Positions 8,295 to 16,321 of a DNA stretch of 64,000 bases are shown here, one piece after another. Under the pieces are notes generated by a model, which saw only the letters and a list, made by a program, of their open reading frames with translations, ran no database searches and was not told where the DNA came from. The stretch covers positions 930,001-994,000 of the forward strand of contig NZ_SRRO01000001.1 in assembly GCF_004785795.1 (NCBI RefSeq), in the 5' to 3' direction. The first letter of the stretch is position 1; each line of letters opens with the position of its first letter. Origin of the DNA: Nocardioides eburneiflavus. Lineage in GTDB: Bacteria; Actinomycetota; Actinomycetes; Propionibacteriales; Nocardioidaceae. Both the position numbers and the translations under genes were made by a program.

Positions 8295-8443
8295 GCAGCG
8301 AACCCCGCACCACTCGCTGGTTGAGCAGCGAACCCCGCATCACTCGCTGGTTGAGCAGCGAGCGCAGCATCACTCGCTGGTTGAGCAGCGAGCGCAGCAC
8401 CACTCGCTGGTTGAGCAGCGAGCGCAGCGAGCGTGTCGAAACC
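8289..8443. repeat. Five tandem 30-bp units ending in a complete REP-like palindrome
   Basis: TTGAGCAGCG recurs at 8291, 8321, 8351, 8381 and 8411, an exact 30-bp period. The units fall in two types. The first two carry AACCCCGCAY after the shared block and the next two carry AGCGCAGCAY, each followed by CACTCGCTGG. The fifth continues into GCGAGCGTGTCGAAACC, the intact partner of the palindrome at 6391-6423. It looks like local tandem amplification of the left half of a REP-like element. Confidence 0.9.
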
Positions 8444-8445
8444 CG

Positions 8446-8868
8446 TCACCTCTCGCGGTGGTTCTCCCGCCATGCCCGCCTGACCATCTCGGTCAGGACC
8501 TCGCGGTCGAGGGCGTCGAGCTTCTTGACGTACACGCAGCCCTTGCCGGTGGTGTGCGGGCCGAGGCGCTCGAGCAGGTCGTCGTTGGAGCCGTAGTAGG
8601 TCAGGCCGTAGAACGTCAGTGCCGCCTTGCGCGGCGCCAGCCCGACCGCGAACCACTCGCGCTCCTTGCCGTCGGCGGTCGTGTACGGCTGGCGGCCGAA
8701 GCCGATCATCGACGGTCCCCAGACCACCGGCTCGACGCCGGTGACCTCCCGCATCAGGTCGAGCGCCGCGCGGGCGTCCTCGCGCCGTCGTACGTCTGGG
8801 GTCGACTCGATGACGTCGTCGACGGAGGCGTCGGTCGGGACGGTCTTGCGGTCGCTCATGTGGGTCAT
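8446..8868 (-). CDS. DUF1801-like protein
   Basis: 140 residues from ATG at 8868, preferred because AGGAG lies four bases upstream; a second ATG at 8859 is too far from it. VVWGPSMIGFGRQPYTTADGKEREWFAVGLAPRKAALTFYG is characteristic of DUF1801/YdhG-like small proteins, whose function is not established. KGCVYVKKLDALD near the C-terminus is also conserved in this family. It is cytosolic, with no membrane segment. The nested inverted repeat at 8910-9013 lies upstream. Confidence 0.75.
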   Translation of the reverse strand: MTHMSDRKTVPTDASVDDVIESTPDVRRREDARAALDLMREVTGVEPVVWGPSMIGFGRQPYTTADGKEREWFAVGLAPRKAALTFYGLTYYGSNDDLLERLGPHTTGKGCVYVKKLDALDREVLTEMVRRAWRENHRER

Positions 8869-8909
8869 CCTGCTCCTGTCGCCGCGACGCGGGGTAGCCC
8901 CCAGACCCC

Positions 8910-9013
8910 GGTGGGGTAGTCCAGTGGAATGTGGCTGTGTTTCCAACCCGTACGCAGCCATATCCCGCTCGTCTACCCGGGCTGGCAGCCAGAAGTCACT
9001 GGACTACCCCGCC
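8910..9013. repeat. Nested inverted repeat (element A)
   Basis: Perfect 14-nt outer arms, GGGGTAGTCCAGTG at 8913-8926 and its complement at 8997-9010, extend by three further pairs (one G-T). Inside, TGGCTG at 8932-8937 can pair with CAGCCA at 8955-8960. It lies between the stop of the LysE gene (9024) and the start of the DUF1801-like gene. A terminator or structured RNA role is possible. It shares a 12-nt block, GGAATGTGGCTG, with the element at 51926-52058. Confidence 0.65.
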
Positions 9014-9023
9014 CGCGGAGGGG

Positions 9024-9626
9024 TCAGGCGCCGAGCGCCAGGCGTACGGCGATCGCCAGCATCACGAGCCCGATGAGCACGTCGAGGACCTGCCAGGCGC
9101 GGGGGCTCGCCAGCCGCGGCGCGGCCAGCCGGGCGCCGTACGCCAGGCCGGCGAACCAGGCGATGCTCGCGACGCAGGCGCCGAGGGCGAACCACCAGCG
9201 ACCGGTCGGGCCGTGGGTGCCGGCGATCGAGCCGAGCAGCAGGACGGTGTCGAGGTAGACGTGCGGGTTCAGCCAGGTCAGCGCGACCGCGCGGGTCACG
9301 ACACCGCCGCGCGACTCGACCGCGTCGTCACCCACGGCGAGGACCTGGGGCGTACGGGCGCGGCGCAGCGAGCCGACGCCGTACACCGTCAGGAACGCGA
9401 CGCCGAGCCAGCGGACCACCTCGACCGCCCACGCTGCGCGGTCCACCACGACGCCGATCCCCGCGACGCCGGCGAGGATGAGGACGACGTCGGAGAGCGC
9501 GCAGATCGCGACCACGAGGCCGACGTGGCTGTGGCGCAGGCCCTGGCGGAGCACGAAGGCGTTCTGGGCCCCGATCGCCACGATCAGGGACAGGCCGGTC
9601 AGCAACCCGGCGACGACGTCTCCCAC
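9024..9626 (-). CDS. LysE/ArgO-family amino acid exporter
   Basis: 200 residues from GTG at 9626, the usual family length; a longer in-frame reading is low complexity and lacks membrane character. LSLIVAIGAQNAFVLRQGLRHSHVG is the diagnostic LysE N-terminus. About six hydrophobic helices follow, with TWLNPHVYLDTVLLLGS in the middle, another hallmark. It should export basic amino acids such as lysine or arginine at the inner membrane. No LysG-type regulator is adjacent. It diverges from the ABC pair and may share its promoter region. Confidence 0.92.
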   Translation of the reverse strand: MGDVVAGLLTGLSLIVAIGAQNAFVLRQGLRHSHVGLVVAICALSDVVLILAGVAGIGVVVDRAAWAVEVVRWLGVAFLTVYGVGSLRRARTPQVLAVGDDAVESRGGVVTRAVALTWLNPHVYLDTVLLLGSIAGTHGPTGRWWFALGACVASIAWFAGLAYGARLAAPRLASPRAWQVLDVLIGLVMLAIAVRLALGA

Positions 9627-9678
9627 GCCGACAATGTAGGGGCGTGCCCGATCTGGACTGGTCTGGACCCCGAGCAAC

Positions 9679-9716
9679 CCCTGACAGTTGTCAGGGTCGG
9701 CTGGGGGTCTTATCCC
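9679..9716 (+). promoter_or_regulatory. Promoter and palindromic operator of the ABC transporter operon
   Basis: CCCTGACA, two bases, TGTCAGGG forms a perfect palindrome at 9679-9696. A -35-like TTGTCA lies at 9688-9693, 17 nt before a -10-like TATCCC at 9711-9716. The palindrome overlaps the -35 box, so a dimeric repressor could block transcription of the ABC genes starting at 9755. No regulator gene of an obvious type is adjacent. Confidence 0.6.
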
Positions 9717-9754
9717 ATGGCCGCCTGTCTGCGCCCCCTGCCAGACTTGCCGGC

Positions 9755-10534
9755 ATGAGTGAGCGACCCATGGGGGAGGCGACGCGAGGCGTCGCGGCGA
9801 GTGCACATGACCTGGTCAAGACCTACGGCTCCGAGGAGGCAGAGGTCCGGGCCCTGGACGGGGTCACGGTCGACCTGATGAAGGGTGAGTTCACCGCGAT
9901 CATGGGGCCCTCGGGCTCCGGCAAGTCGACGCTGATGCACTGCCTGGCGGCCCTCGACACCCCGACCTCGGGCGACGCGGTGGTCGACGGCACCGGCCTG
10001 GCTGGGCTCAAGGACAAGGCGTTGACCACCCTGCGCCGGGAGAAGGTCGGCTTCGTCTTCCAGGCGTTCAACCTGATCCCGACCCTCACCGCCCGCGAGA
10101 ACATCCTGCTCCCGCTCGACCTCGCCGGCCGCAAGGTCGACCAGGCGTGGTTCGACGCGGTGATCGACGCCGTCGGCCTGCGCGACCGGCTCAGCCACCG
10201 CCCCAGCGAGATGTCCGGCGGCCAGCAGCAGCGGGTGGCGTGCGCCCGCGCCCTGGTGTCCAAGCCCTCGATCGTCTTCGCCGACGAGCCCACCGGCAAC
10301 CTCGACTCCACCAGCTCGGCGGAGGTCCTCGGTTTCCTGCGGCGTTCGGTCGACGAGTTCGGCCAGACCATCGTGATGGTCACCCACGACCCGGTCGCGG
10401 CCTCCTACACCGACCGCATCCTCTTCCTCGCCGACGGCAGGATCGTCGACGAGCTGCGCGACCCCGACCGCGACGCGATCCTCGCCAAGATGGCGGGCCT
10501 TCAGGACCTCGCGACGGCCAAGGCGGCCGGCTGA
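9755..10534 (+). CDS. ABC transporter ATP-binding protein (MacB/LolD-type)
   Basis: 259 residues from ATG at 9755. It has Walker A GPSGSGKST, a Q-loop region (FVFQAFNLIPTLTARENILLPL), ABC signature MSGGQQQRVACARAL, Walker B SIVFADEPTGNLD and the H-loop histidine in MVTHDP. The sequence belongs to the MacB/LolD/FtsE-like group that energises FtsX-type permeases. Its stop overlaps the permease start by one base, so the pair is translationally coupled. The likely role is mechanotransmission-type export or lipoprotein/peptide transport; the substrate is unknown. Confidence 0.95.
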   Translation: MSERPMGEATRGVAASAHDLVKTYGSEEAEVRALDGVTVDLMKGEFTAIMGPSGSGKSTLMHCLAALDTPTSGDAVVDGTGLAGLKDKALTTLRREKVGFVFQAFNLIPTLTARENILLPLDLAGRKVDQAWFDAVIDAVGLRDRLSHRPSEMSGGQQQRVACARALVSKPSIVFADEPTGNLDSTSSAEVLGFLRRSVDEFGQTIVMVTHDPVAASYTDRILFLADGRIVDELRDPDRDAILAKMAGLQDLATAKAAG

Positions 10535-13113
10535 TGTTCCGCCTCACCTGGCGCAACCTGCTGGCCCGCAAGGTCCGGCTCCTGATGAGCGCCCTCGCGA
10601 TCGTGCTCGGCATCGGGTTCCTCGCCGGCGTGCTCACCTTCAGCAGCGGCCTGGGCAAGACGTTCGACGGGATCATCGAGGGCACCAACGCCGACGCGCA
10701 GGCGCAGCCGGCCGGCTCCAACTCGTGGCAGCAGATCGGTGCGGGGGACACCCTCACCATCTCGCCGGACGAGGTGGCCGAGCTCGCCGCGCTCCCCGAG
10801 GTCGCGCAGGCCGACGGCACCGTCGACAGCCAGGCGCTCTACGTCGCCGACACCGACGGCAACCTCGTCGGCAGCGGCGGCGCACCCACGATCTCCTTCA
10901 ACCGAACCGACACGCCCAACCTCCTCGGCGACCCCATCATGGAGCTCACCGAGGGGCGCTGGCCCGACGCCGACGACGAGATCGCGCTCGACCCGTCCGC
11001 GGCCGACCGGGCCGGCTACGAGGTCGGCGACGACGTCACGGTCTTCCCGCCCGGCGCCGTCGGCTTCGGCTCCGCCGCCGACGAGCAGCCACCCACCACG
11101 ACCCTGCGCCTCGTCGGTCTGGCCGGCTTCTCCGGTGGCGGTGGCACGGCGGGCTCGACCCTGGTCACCTTCAGCACGTCCGGCGCGCAGGCGATGTTCC
11201 TCGACGGCGAGGACGTCTTCACCAAGGTCGCACTGACCGCGGCCGAGGGGGTCTCACAGCAGGAGCTGGTCGACGCCGCCGACGCCGTCCTGCCCGAGGG
11301 CTACGAGGCCGTCACCGGTGACGAGCTCGTCGACCAGCAGCAGAGCGCCATCGGCGAGTTCCTCGGGTTCATCTCGATCTTCCTCGGCGTCTTCGCCGTC
11401 ATCGCGGTGATCGTCGGCGGCTTCATCATCGCCAACACGTTCTCCATCCTCGTCGCGCAGCGCATCCGCGAGCTCGCCCTGCTGCGCGCCCTGGGCGCCA
11501 GCCGCAAGCAGGTGCGCCGCTCGGTGCTGGTCGAGGCCACGATGATGGCCGTCATCGGCAGCACCCTCGGCCTGCTCGTCGGGCTCGGCCTGGCTCGTGG
11601 CCTGGCGTCCCTGTTCGGCAGCTTCGGCCTGGAGATCAACTCCGCGGTGCTCAACCTCAGCCCGACGACCGTCGCGGCCGCGTACGCCGTCGGCATCGTC
11701 GTCACGCTGGTCTCGGCCTACCTCCCGGCGCGGCGCGCCTCCAAGGTGGCGCCCGTCGCGGCGATGCGCGAGGACACGGCGACCACCGAGGGCAGCCTGC
11801 GGCGCCGTACGCTCATCGGGGCCGTGCTGCTGGTGCTCGGCGCCGGCATCGCCATCGCCGGCGTGGTCGGCGCACCCGGCAACGACGCCGCTTGGATCGG
11901 TGTCGGCGCGGTGATCTGGGTCCTGACGGTCGCCGCGATCGCCGCGGTGCTCGGTCGCCCGGTCCTGGTGGCGTGCCGGGCGCTCTTCGCCCGGGTCTTC
12001 GGCACCACCGGCCGGCTGGCCGGCGACAACGCCATCCGCAACCCCCGCCGTACGGGTGCGACCGCCTCCGCGCTGATGATCGGCCTCACCCTGGTCTCGG
12101 CCGTCGGCGTCCTGGCGGCCTCGATGAGCGCGACCCTCGACGACGTCGTCGACGAGCAGTTCACCGCCGACTTCCTCGTGCAGTCGCCGGTCTTCGCCGC
12201 GTTCAACCCCGCCATCGCCCGCCAGATGTCCGAGGTCGACGGCGTCGAGGTGGTCTCCCAGCAGCAGGGCTACCTCGGGCTGGTCGAGGACGACGTCGAG
12301 CCGTCGTTCATCTTCGGCACCGATGCCGAGTTCTCCGAGATCTACGACCTGCCGATGGTCGCCGGGTCGCCCACCTTCACCGGCGACCAGACCCTGATCA
12401 ACGAGTCCACGGCCGAGAAGTACGACGTGGGGGTCGGCGACGAGCTCACGATCCGTTTCCCCGGCGACAACGACGTCGACGTGACCGTCAGCGGCATCTC
12501 CGAGGACAACGAGGTCGCGGGCGCCATCAACGTCCCGTTCAGCGTCCTCCGGAAGGGCGAGATCAAGCGGTCCGACATCTCGCTGTCGATCAACCTCGCC
12601 GCCGGCGCCGACAAGGCCGCCGTGGGCCGGGAGCTCAAGGCGCTCGTCGCCGACTTCCCGATCGTCGCCGTGCAGGACAAGCAGGAGTTCGCCGACAGCC
12701 TGAAGGGGCAGATCAACCAGCTGCTCTACATGGTCTACGGACTGCTGGCGCTGTCGATCGTCATCGCGATCATCGGCATCGTCAACACCCTCAGCCTCAG
12801 CGTCATCGAGCGCACCCGGGAGATCGGCCTGCTCCGTGCGGTCGGCCTGTCACGGCGCCGCCTGCGCCGGATGGTGACGCTCGAGTCGGTGACGATCTCG
12901 GTCATGGGTGCGGTCCTCGGGCTGGCGCTCGGCCTGGTCATCGGGGTGCTGCTGCAGCGCTCGCTCCGGGACGACCTCACGGCCCTGGCGATCCCGCTGA
13001 CGAGCCTGGTGACCTTCCTCGTGGTCGCGGTGGTCTTCGGCGTGCTGGCCGCGATCGTCCCGGCGATCCGCGCCTCGCGGATGAAGGTGCTCGACGCCAT
13101 CGCCACGGAGTGA
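10534..13113 (+). CDS. ABC transporter permease, duplicated FtsX/MacB-type domains
   Basis: 859 residues from ATG at 10534. A first helix (LLMSALAIVLGIGFLAGVLTF) is followed by a large extracellular MacB_PCD-like domain of roughly 240 residues. Then comes a three-helix FtsX domain (LGVFAVIAVIVGGFIIANTFSILVAQR) containing the coupling helix RIRELALLRALGASRKQVRR. The same arrangement repeats in the second half and ends with RTREIGLLRAVGLSRRRLRR. This duplicated layout is typical of actinobacterial permeases that work with one ATPase. The substrate is unknown. The gene is convergent with the polymerase gene. Confidence 0.93.
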   Translation: MFRLTWRNLLARKVRLLMSALAIVLGIGFLAGVLTFSSGLGKTFDGIIEGTNADAQAQPAGSNSWQQIGAGDTLTISPDEVAELAALPEVAQADGTVDSQALYVADTDGNLVGSGGAPTISFNRTDTPNLLGDPIMELTEGRWPDADDEIALDPSAADRAGYEVGDDVTVFPPGAVGFGSAADEQPPTTTLRLVGLAGFSGGGGTAGSTLVTFSTSGAQAMFLDGEDVFTKVALTAAEGVSQQELVDAADAVLPEGYEAVTGDELVDQQQSAIGEFLGFISIFLGVFAVIAVIVGGFIIANTFSILVAQRIRELALLRALGASRKQVRRSVLVEATMMAVIGSTLGLLVGLGLARGLASLFGSFGLEINSAVLNLSPTTVAAAYAVGIVVTLVSAYLPARRASKVAPVAAMREDTATTEGSLRRRTLIGAVLLVLGAGIAIAGVVGAPGNDAAWIGVGAVIWVLTVAAIAAVLGRPVLVACRALFARVFGTTGRLAGDNAIRNPRRTGATASALMIGLTLVSAVGVLAASMSATLDDVVDEQFTADFLVQSPVFAAFNPAIARQMSEVDGVEVVSQQQGYLGLVEDDVEPSFIFGTDAEFSEIYDLPMVAGSPTFTGDQTLINESTAEKYDVGVGDELTIRFPGDNDVDVTVSGISEDNEVAGAINVPFSVLRKGEIKRSDISLSINLAAGADKAAVGRELKALVADFPIVAVQDKQEFADSLKGQINQLLYMVYGLLALSIVIAIIGIVNTLSLSVIERTREIGLLRAVGLSRRRLRRMVTLESVTISVMGAVLGLALGLVIGVLLQRSLRDDLTALAIPLTSLVTFLVVAVVFGVLAAIVPAIRASRMKVLDAIATE

Positions 13114-13120
13114 TCCCGGC

Positions 13121-14161
13121 TCAGTAGCCGCCCTCGGGCGGGACCATCTCGCCCCGGACGCCGAGCAGGCGGACGGGGCGCTGGTCGTCGAGCGCGACGA
13201 ACAGCTCGAGAGCGGTGCGGGCGATCACGTCCACGTCGTACGTCGGCTCCGCGAGCTTGCGGACCTTGGTGAGGGTGAAGAACGGGGCGAAGCGCACCTT
13301 GAGGTGGACCCGCATGACGGCGCGCCCCTCCTTGAGCACGTCGTCGACGACGCGCTCGGCCAGCTCGCGCAGGGCGGCACGTACGTCGTCGGGCGTGGTG
13401 AGGTCGGCCTGGTAGGTCGTCTCGCGGCCGTGGGCGCGCGCCACCCACGGGGTGTCGTCGGGCCGGGCGCGACCGCCGCCGCGACCGAGCCGGCCGAGGT
13501 GGGGGCCGTTGGTCGGGCCGAAGGCGGCGACCAGGTCGGCGTCGTCGGCCGACGCGAGGTCGGCGACCGTACGGATGCCGATCGCCTCGAGGCGCCCGCC
13601 GATCCTCGTTCCGACTCCCCACAGCGCGGTCGTCGGCCGCTCGCCCATGACCTCCATCCAGGTGTCGCGGGTGAGCTGGAAGGTGCCCTGCGGCTTGCCG
13701 AACTCGGTCGCGATCTTGGCGCGCACGAGGGTGTCGCCGATGCCGACCGAGCAGTGCAGACCGGTGGCCTCCAGCACCGCGGCCTGGATCTCGCGGGCCG
13801 TCGCGACGGGGTCGTCGGTCTCGACGCCGACGAACGCCTCGTCCCAGCCGAGCACCTCGACGACCGCGCCGGGGACCGACCGCAGGGTCTCCATCACCCG
13901 CGCCGACGCCTCCTCGTAGACCGGGAAGTCGACGGGCAGGAAGACCGCGTCGGGGGAGCGGCGCTTCGCGAGTCGCAGGGCCAGCCCGGACCGTACGCCG
14001 TGGGCGCGCGCCTCGTAGGACGCGGTCGACACCACGGCCCGCTCCGTCGGGTCGCCGCGGCCGCCGACGACGACGGGCAGGCCGACCAGCTCGGGTCGGC
14101 GCAGCAGCTCGACGGCGACGAGGAACTGGTCCATGTCGACGTGGAGCACCCAGTGGGTCAC
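13121..14161 (-). CDS. dinB2: Y-family DNA polymerase, DinB2-type with leucine steric gate
   Basis: 346 residues from GTG at 14161. The start THWVLHVDMDQFLVAVELLR matches mycobacterial DinB2. Catalytic acids are D9 and the DE of GWDEAFVGV; the helix-hairpin-helix (GVGTRIGGRLEAIGI) and little-finger domain follow. In most DinB enzymes the residue after DMDxF is the aromatic steric gate; here it is Leu14. Mycobacterium smegmatis DinB2 has the same leucine and is known to incorporate ribonucleotides readily, so this enzyme probably does too (inference). No lexA-type box was recognised upstream. It lies tail to tail with the ABC permease gene. Confidence 0.9.
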   Translation of the reverse strand: MTHWVLHVDMDQFLVAVELLRRPELVGLPVVVGGRGDPTERAVVSTASYEARAHGVRSGLALRLAKRRSPDAVFLPVDFPVYEEASARVMETLRSVPGAVVEVLGWDEAFVGVETDDPVATAREIQAAVLEATGLHCSVGIGDTLVRAKIATEFGKPQGTFQLTRDTWMEVMGERPTTALWGVGTRIGGRLEAIGIRTVADLASADDADLVAAFGPTNGPHLGRLGRGGGRARPDDTPWVARAHGRETTYQADLTTPDDVRAALRELAERVVDDVLKEGRAVMRVHLKVRFAPFFTLTKVRKLAEPTYDVDVIARTALELFVALDDQRPVRLLGVRGEMVPPEGGY

Positions 14162-14202
14162 CTCGTCATCATGGCCGAGGGATCCGACAGCGCCAGCACG
14201 TA

Positions 14203-14281
14203 GACACGCGGACACAAGGTCGCGCCGGCGAGGTGGGCCACGCTCGGCAAGCACGCGCGTGGCGAGTTCTGTCCGCGCGTC
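14203..14281. repeat. Nested inverted repeat (possible fourth member)
   Basis: Outer arms CGCGGACA (14207-14214) and TGTCCGCG (14270-14277) extend imperfectly outward. An inner perfect pair, GCCACGC (14237-14243) and GCGTGGC (14257-14263), lies within. It is in the 188-bp gap between the polymerase start and the small acidic protein. The design resembles the elements near 8.9, 47.2 and 52.0 kb, but this is the only one in a divergent gap. Confidence 0.45.
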
Positions 14282-14349
14282 CACGCGGGGCTGGAGCCGC
14301 CACCCCTGCGGGGGTCCGCTGCCCGGGCCCGGCGGCGTACGGTCGACGG

Positions 14350-14595
14350 ATGACCAACGGCGAGCAGACCGAGCCCGACCCCTACGCCGAGCACCCGGAG
14401 GAGTCGGTGTTCCCGGACGCGGGTGAGCGGGTCAGCGACGAGGACCGCCAGCGCGCGCTCGACGCCGAGCCCGAGGGCAACGCAACCGTCGGGGACACCG
14501 TCGACACCGACGAGGTCGACTCCAGCGCCCACGAGGGCGGGGCCGGGTCGGAGGAGGTCGCGGAGCAGGCGCGAGGGGCCTATCGCCCGGACTGA
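14350..14595 (+). CDS. Small acidic, probably disordered protein
   Basis: 81 residues from ATG at 14350. Aspartate and glutamate make up more than a quarter of the sequence and hydrophobic residues are rare, so it is probably unstructured. There are no cysteines, membrane segments or recognised domains. Its codon use is like its neighbours and the start is a clear ATG. The stop is followed by the twin hairpins at 14632-14675. Small acidic proteins of this type are common in related actinobacteria, with no known function. Confidence 0.55.
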   Translation: MTNGEQTEPDPYAEHPEESVFPDAGERVSDEDRQRALDAEPEGNATVGDTVDTDEVDSSAHEGGAGSEEVAEQARGAYRPD

Positions 14596-14631
14596 TCGCG
14601 GAGGCGGACTGGGTGACGCTCGTGGTCGCCT

Positions 14632-14675
14632 GACGCACGCCATGGCGTGCGTCGAGCGGACGTTGGTCCGCTCGA
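14632..14675. terminator. Twin hairpin, copy D of a repeated 35-nt sequence
   Basis: A perfect 22-nt palindrome (GACGCACGCCA and its complement) occupies 14632-14653. It runs directly into a second hairpin, TCGAGCGGAC - GTTG - GTCCGCTCGA, at 14652-14675. It sits between two convergent genes and so could act as a bidirectional terminator. The segment 14641-14675 matches 56856-56890 at 33 of 35 positions. Confidence 0.7.
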
Positions 14676-14696
14676 GTGCCGACGGGGACGGCCGGA

Positions 14697-15896
14697 TCAG
14701 GCGCCGAAGAAGTCCGCCAGCCCCTCGAGCAGCCGGTCGACGTCGCTGTCGTCGGTGTAGGCCGCCAGCCCGATCCGCATCCCGGAGTCGACCGGCAGCC
14801 CCAGCGCGCGGAAGGTCTCGTACGCGTAGAACGTGCCGGCCGGCACCAGCACGTCGCGCTTGGCGAGGTGCTCGTACGCGTCCACGGGCAGGCGCTCGCG
14901 CAGGGTGAGGAAGAGGGTCGAGGTCCGGTCGGCCGCCCGGGAGTGGAGGGTGAGGTGGTCCCCGAGCGCGGCGAGGCCCTCCTCGATCCTCCCGCGCAGC
15001 CGCAGCTCGTGCTCGGCGATCAGGGCGGCTGCGGACACCAGCCGCTCGCGACGTGAGTCGCCGGTGCCGACCGACGCGATCAGGTCGACCGCGGCGGTCA
15101 CCCCGGCGAGCAGCTCGTAGGGCAGCGTCCCGAGCTCGAACCGCTCCGGCACCGCGTCGGTCGACGGCACCAGCTTGTCGGGACGAAGCGTCTCGAGCAG
15201 GGCCGGGTCGGCGACGAGCGCGCCGCAGTGCGGACCGAAGAACTTGTAGGGCGAGCAGACCAGCAGGTCGGCGCCCAGGGCGGCGATGTCGGGCGCGGTG
15301 TGGGCCGTGTGGTGGACCGCGTCGACGTGGACGAGCGCGCCGACCTCGTGGGCCCGCGCGGCGACGGTCGCGACCGGCGGGCGGGTGCCGAGCAGGTTGG
15401 AGGCGGCGGTCATCGCGACCAGCCGGGTGCGCGGGCCGATGACGTCGAGCGAGGAGAGGTCGAGCTCGCCGGTGGCCGGGTCGAGCCGCAGCCAGCGCAC
15501 GGTCGCGCCGGCGCGCTCGGCGGCCTGGATCCATGGCCGGACGTTGGAGTCGTGGTCGAGCTCGCAGACGACGACCTCGTCGCCGGGCGTCCAGGTCTTG
15601 GCCAGCGTGCGGGAGACGTCGTACGTCAGCGCGGTCGCGCTGCGGCCGTGGACCACCCCGCCGGGGACCCCGCCGACGAGGTCGGCCACGGCGGAGCGGA
15701 AGCCGGCGACGGCGTCCTCGGCGTTGCGCTGGCTGGCCAGCGCCGACCCGCGTTGGGACAGCGGGCCGGTGAGCGTGCGGGCGATCGCCTCGCCGACGAC
15801 GAGCGGCGTCTGGGTGCCGCCGGGGTTGTCGAAGTGGGCGATGCCGGAGGCGAGCGAGGGGAACTCGGCGCGGAAGGCGTCGACGTCGAAGGACAT
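14697..15896 (-). CDS. Class-V aminotransferase / cysteine desulfurase-like PLP enzyme
   Basis: 399 residues from ATG at 15896. HFDNPGGTQTP near the N-terminus, ELDHDSNVRPW, VHVDAVHHTAHTAPD and the PLP lysine K218 in CSPYKFFGPHCG define a fold-type I class-V enzyme. It matches the group annotated as cysteine desulfurase-like proteins of the SufS/CsdA kin (TIGR01976-like). No sulfur-mobilisation genes are adjacent, so a role in Fe-S assembly is not supported and another PLP reaction is equally likely. It is divergent from the ArsR gene at 15996 with a shared upstream region of about 100 bp. Confidence 0.88.
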   Translation of the reverse strand: MSFDVDAFRAEFPSLASGIAHFDNPGGTQTPLVVGEAIARTLTGPLSQRGSALASQRNAEDAVAGFRSAVADLVGGVPGGVVHGRSATALTYDVSRTLAKTWTPGDEVVVCELDHDSNVRPWIQAAERAGATVRWLRLDPATGELDLSSLDVIGPRTRLVAMTAASNLLGTRPPVATVAARAHEVGALVHVDAVHHTAHTAPDIAALGADLLVCSPYKFFGPHCGALVADPALLETLRPDKLVPSTDAVPERFELGTLPYELLAGVTAAVDLIASVGTGDSRRERLVSAAALIAEHELRLRGRIEEGLAALGDHLTLHSRAADRTSTLFLTLRERLPVDAYEHLAKRDVLVPAGTFYAYETFRALGLPVDSGMRIGLAAYTDDSDVDRLLEGLADFFGA

Positions 15897-15958
15897 GTGG
15901 TGCACCCAACCAGACCGCCGGTCACGCGCCACGCGGTGGGCCGGTCCCGTTGTGGACG

Positions 15959-15988
15959 TTGACAGAAAGCGTTAGTCGTGACTAACGT
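15959..15988 (+). promoter_or_regulatory. Second ArsR promoter and operator
   Basis: TTGACA at 15959-15964 and TAACGT at 15983-15988 are spaced by 18 nt. The palindrome CGTTAGTC, two bases, GACTAACG (15970-15987) fills the spacer and most of the -10 box. The expected start is at the GTG at 15996, so the transcript is probably leaderless. The layout matches the promoter at 4501-4531. Confidence 0.8.
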
Positions 15989-15995
15989 ATCGCTG

Positions 15996-16295
15996 GTGAC
16001 GGACGCCTTCTCTGCAGCTGCCGAGCCCACCCGGCGACGCATCCTGCAGATGCTGGCGAGCGGTCCGCGGACCGTTTCGGAGATCGCCGCCCCGTTCGAC
16101 GTGACCCGATCCGCGATCAGCCAGCACCTCCTGCTGCTCGTGGAAGCCGGACTGCTGGAGGCCGAGAAGGTCGGCCGCCAGCGCATCTACCGCGTACGTC
16201 CCGACGGGCTGCAGCAGCTGCAGGCCGAGATCAACCGGTTCTGGACCGCCGAGCTCGACCAGCTCGTCGCCGACGCCCGTGCCCTGCGTGCCTGA
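15996..16295 (+). CDS. ArsR-family transcriptional regulator
   Basis: 99 residues from GTG at 15996; an earlier in-frame GTG at 15978 lies inside the operator and is less likely. It is a compact winged helix: AAAEPTRRRILQMLASG, VSEIAAPFDVTRSAISQHLLLLVEAGLLEAEKVGRQRIYRV. There are no metal-binding cysteines. It is the first gene of a three-gene operon with a fused SRPBCC protein and a YciI-like protein. The operator overlapping its own promoter suggests autorepression, relieved by an unknown ligand. Confidence 0.9.
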   Translation: MTDAFSAAAEPTRRRILQMLASGPRTVSEIAAPFDVTRSAISQHLLLLVEAGLLEAEKVGRQRIYRVRPDGLQQLQAEINRFWTAELDQLVADARALRA

Positions 16296-16321
16296 GCCCC
16301 CACTTCCCACAGGAGAACCCC

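Noticed and set aside
8289..8443. CRISPR array
   Set aside because: There are no distinct spacers; units are directly abutting and differ by subtype, and no cas genes are near.
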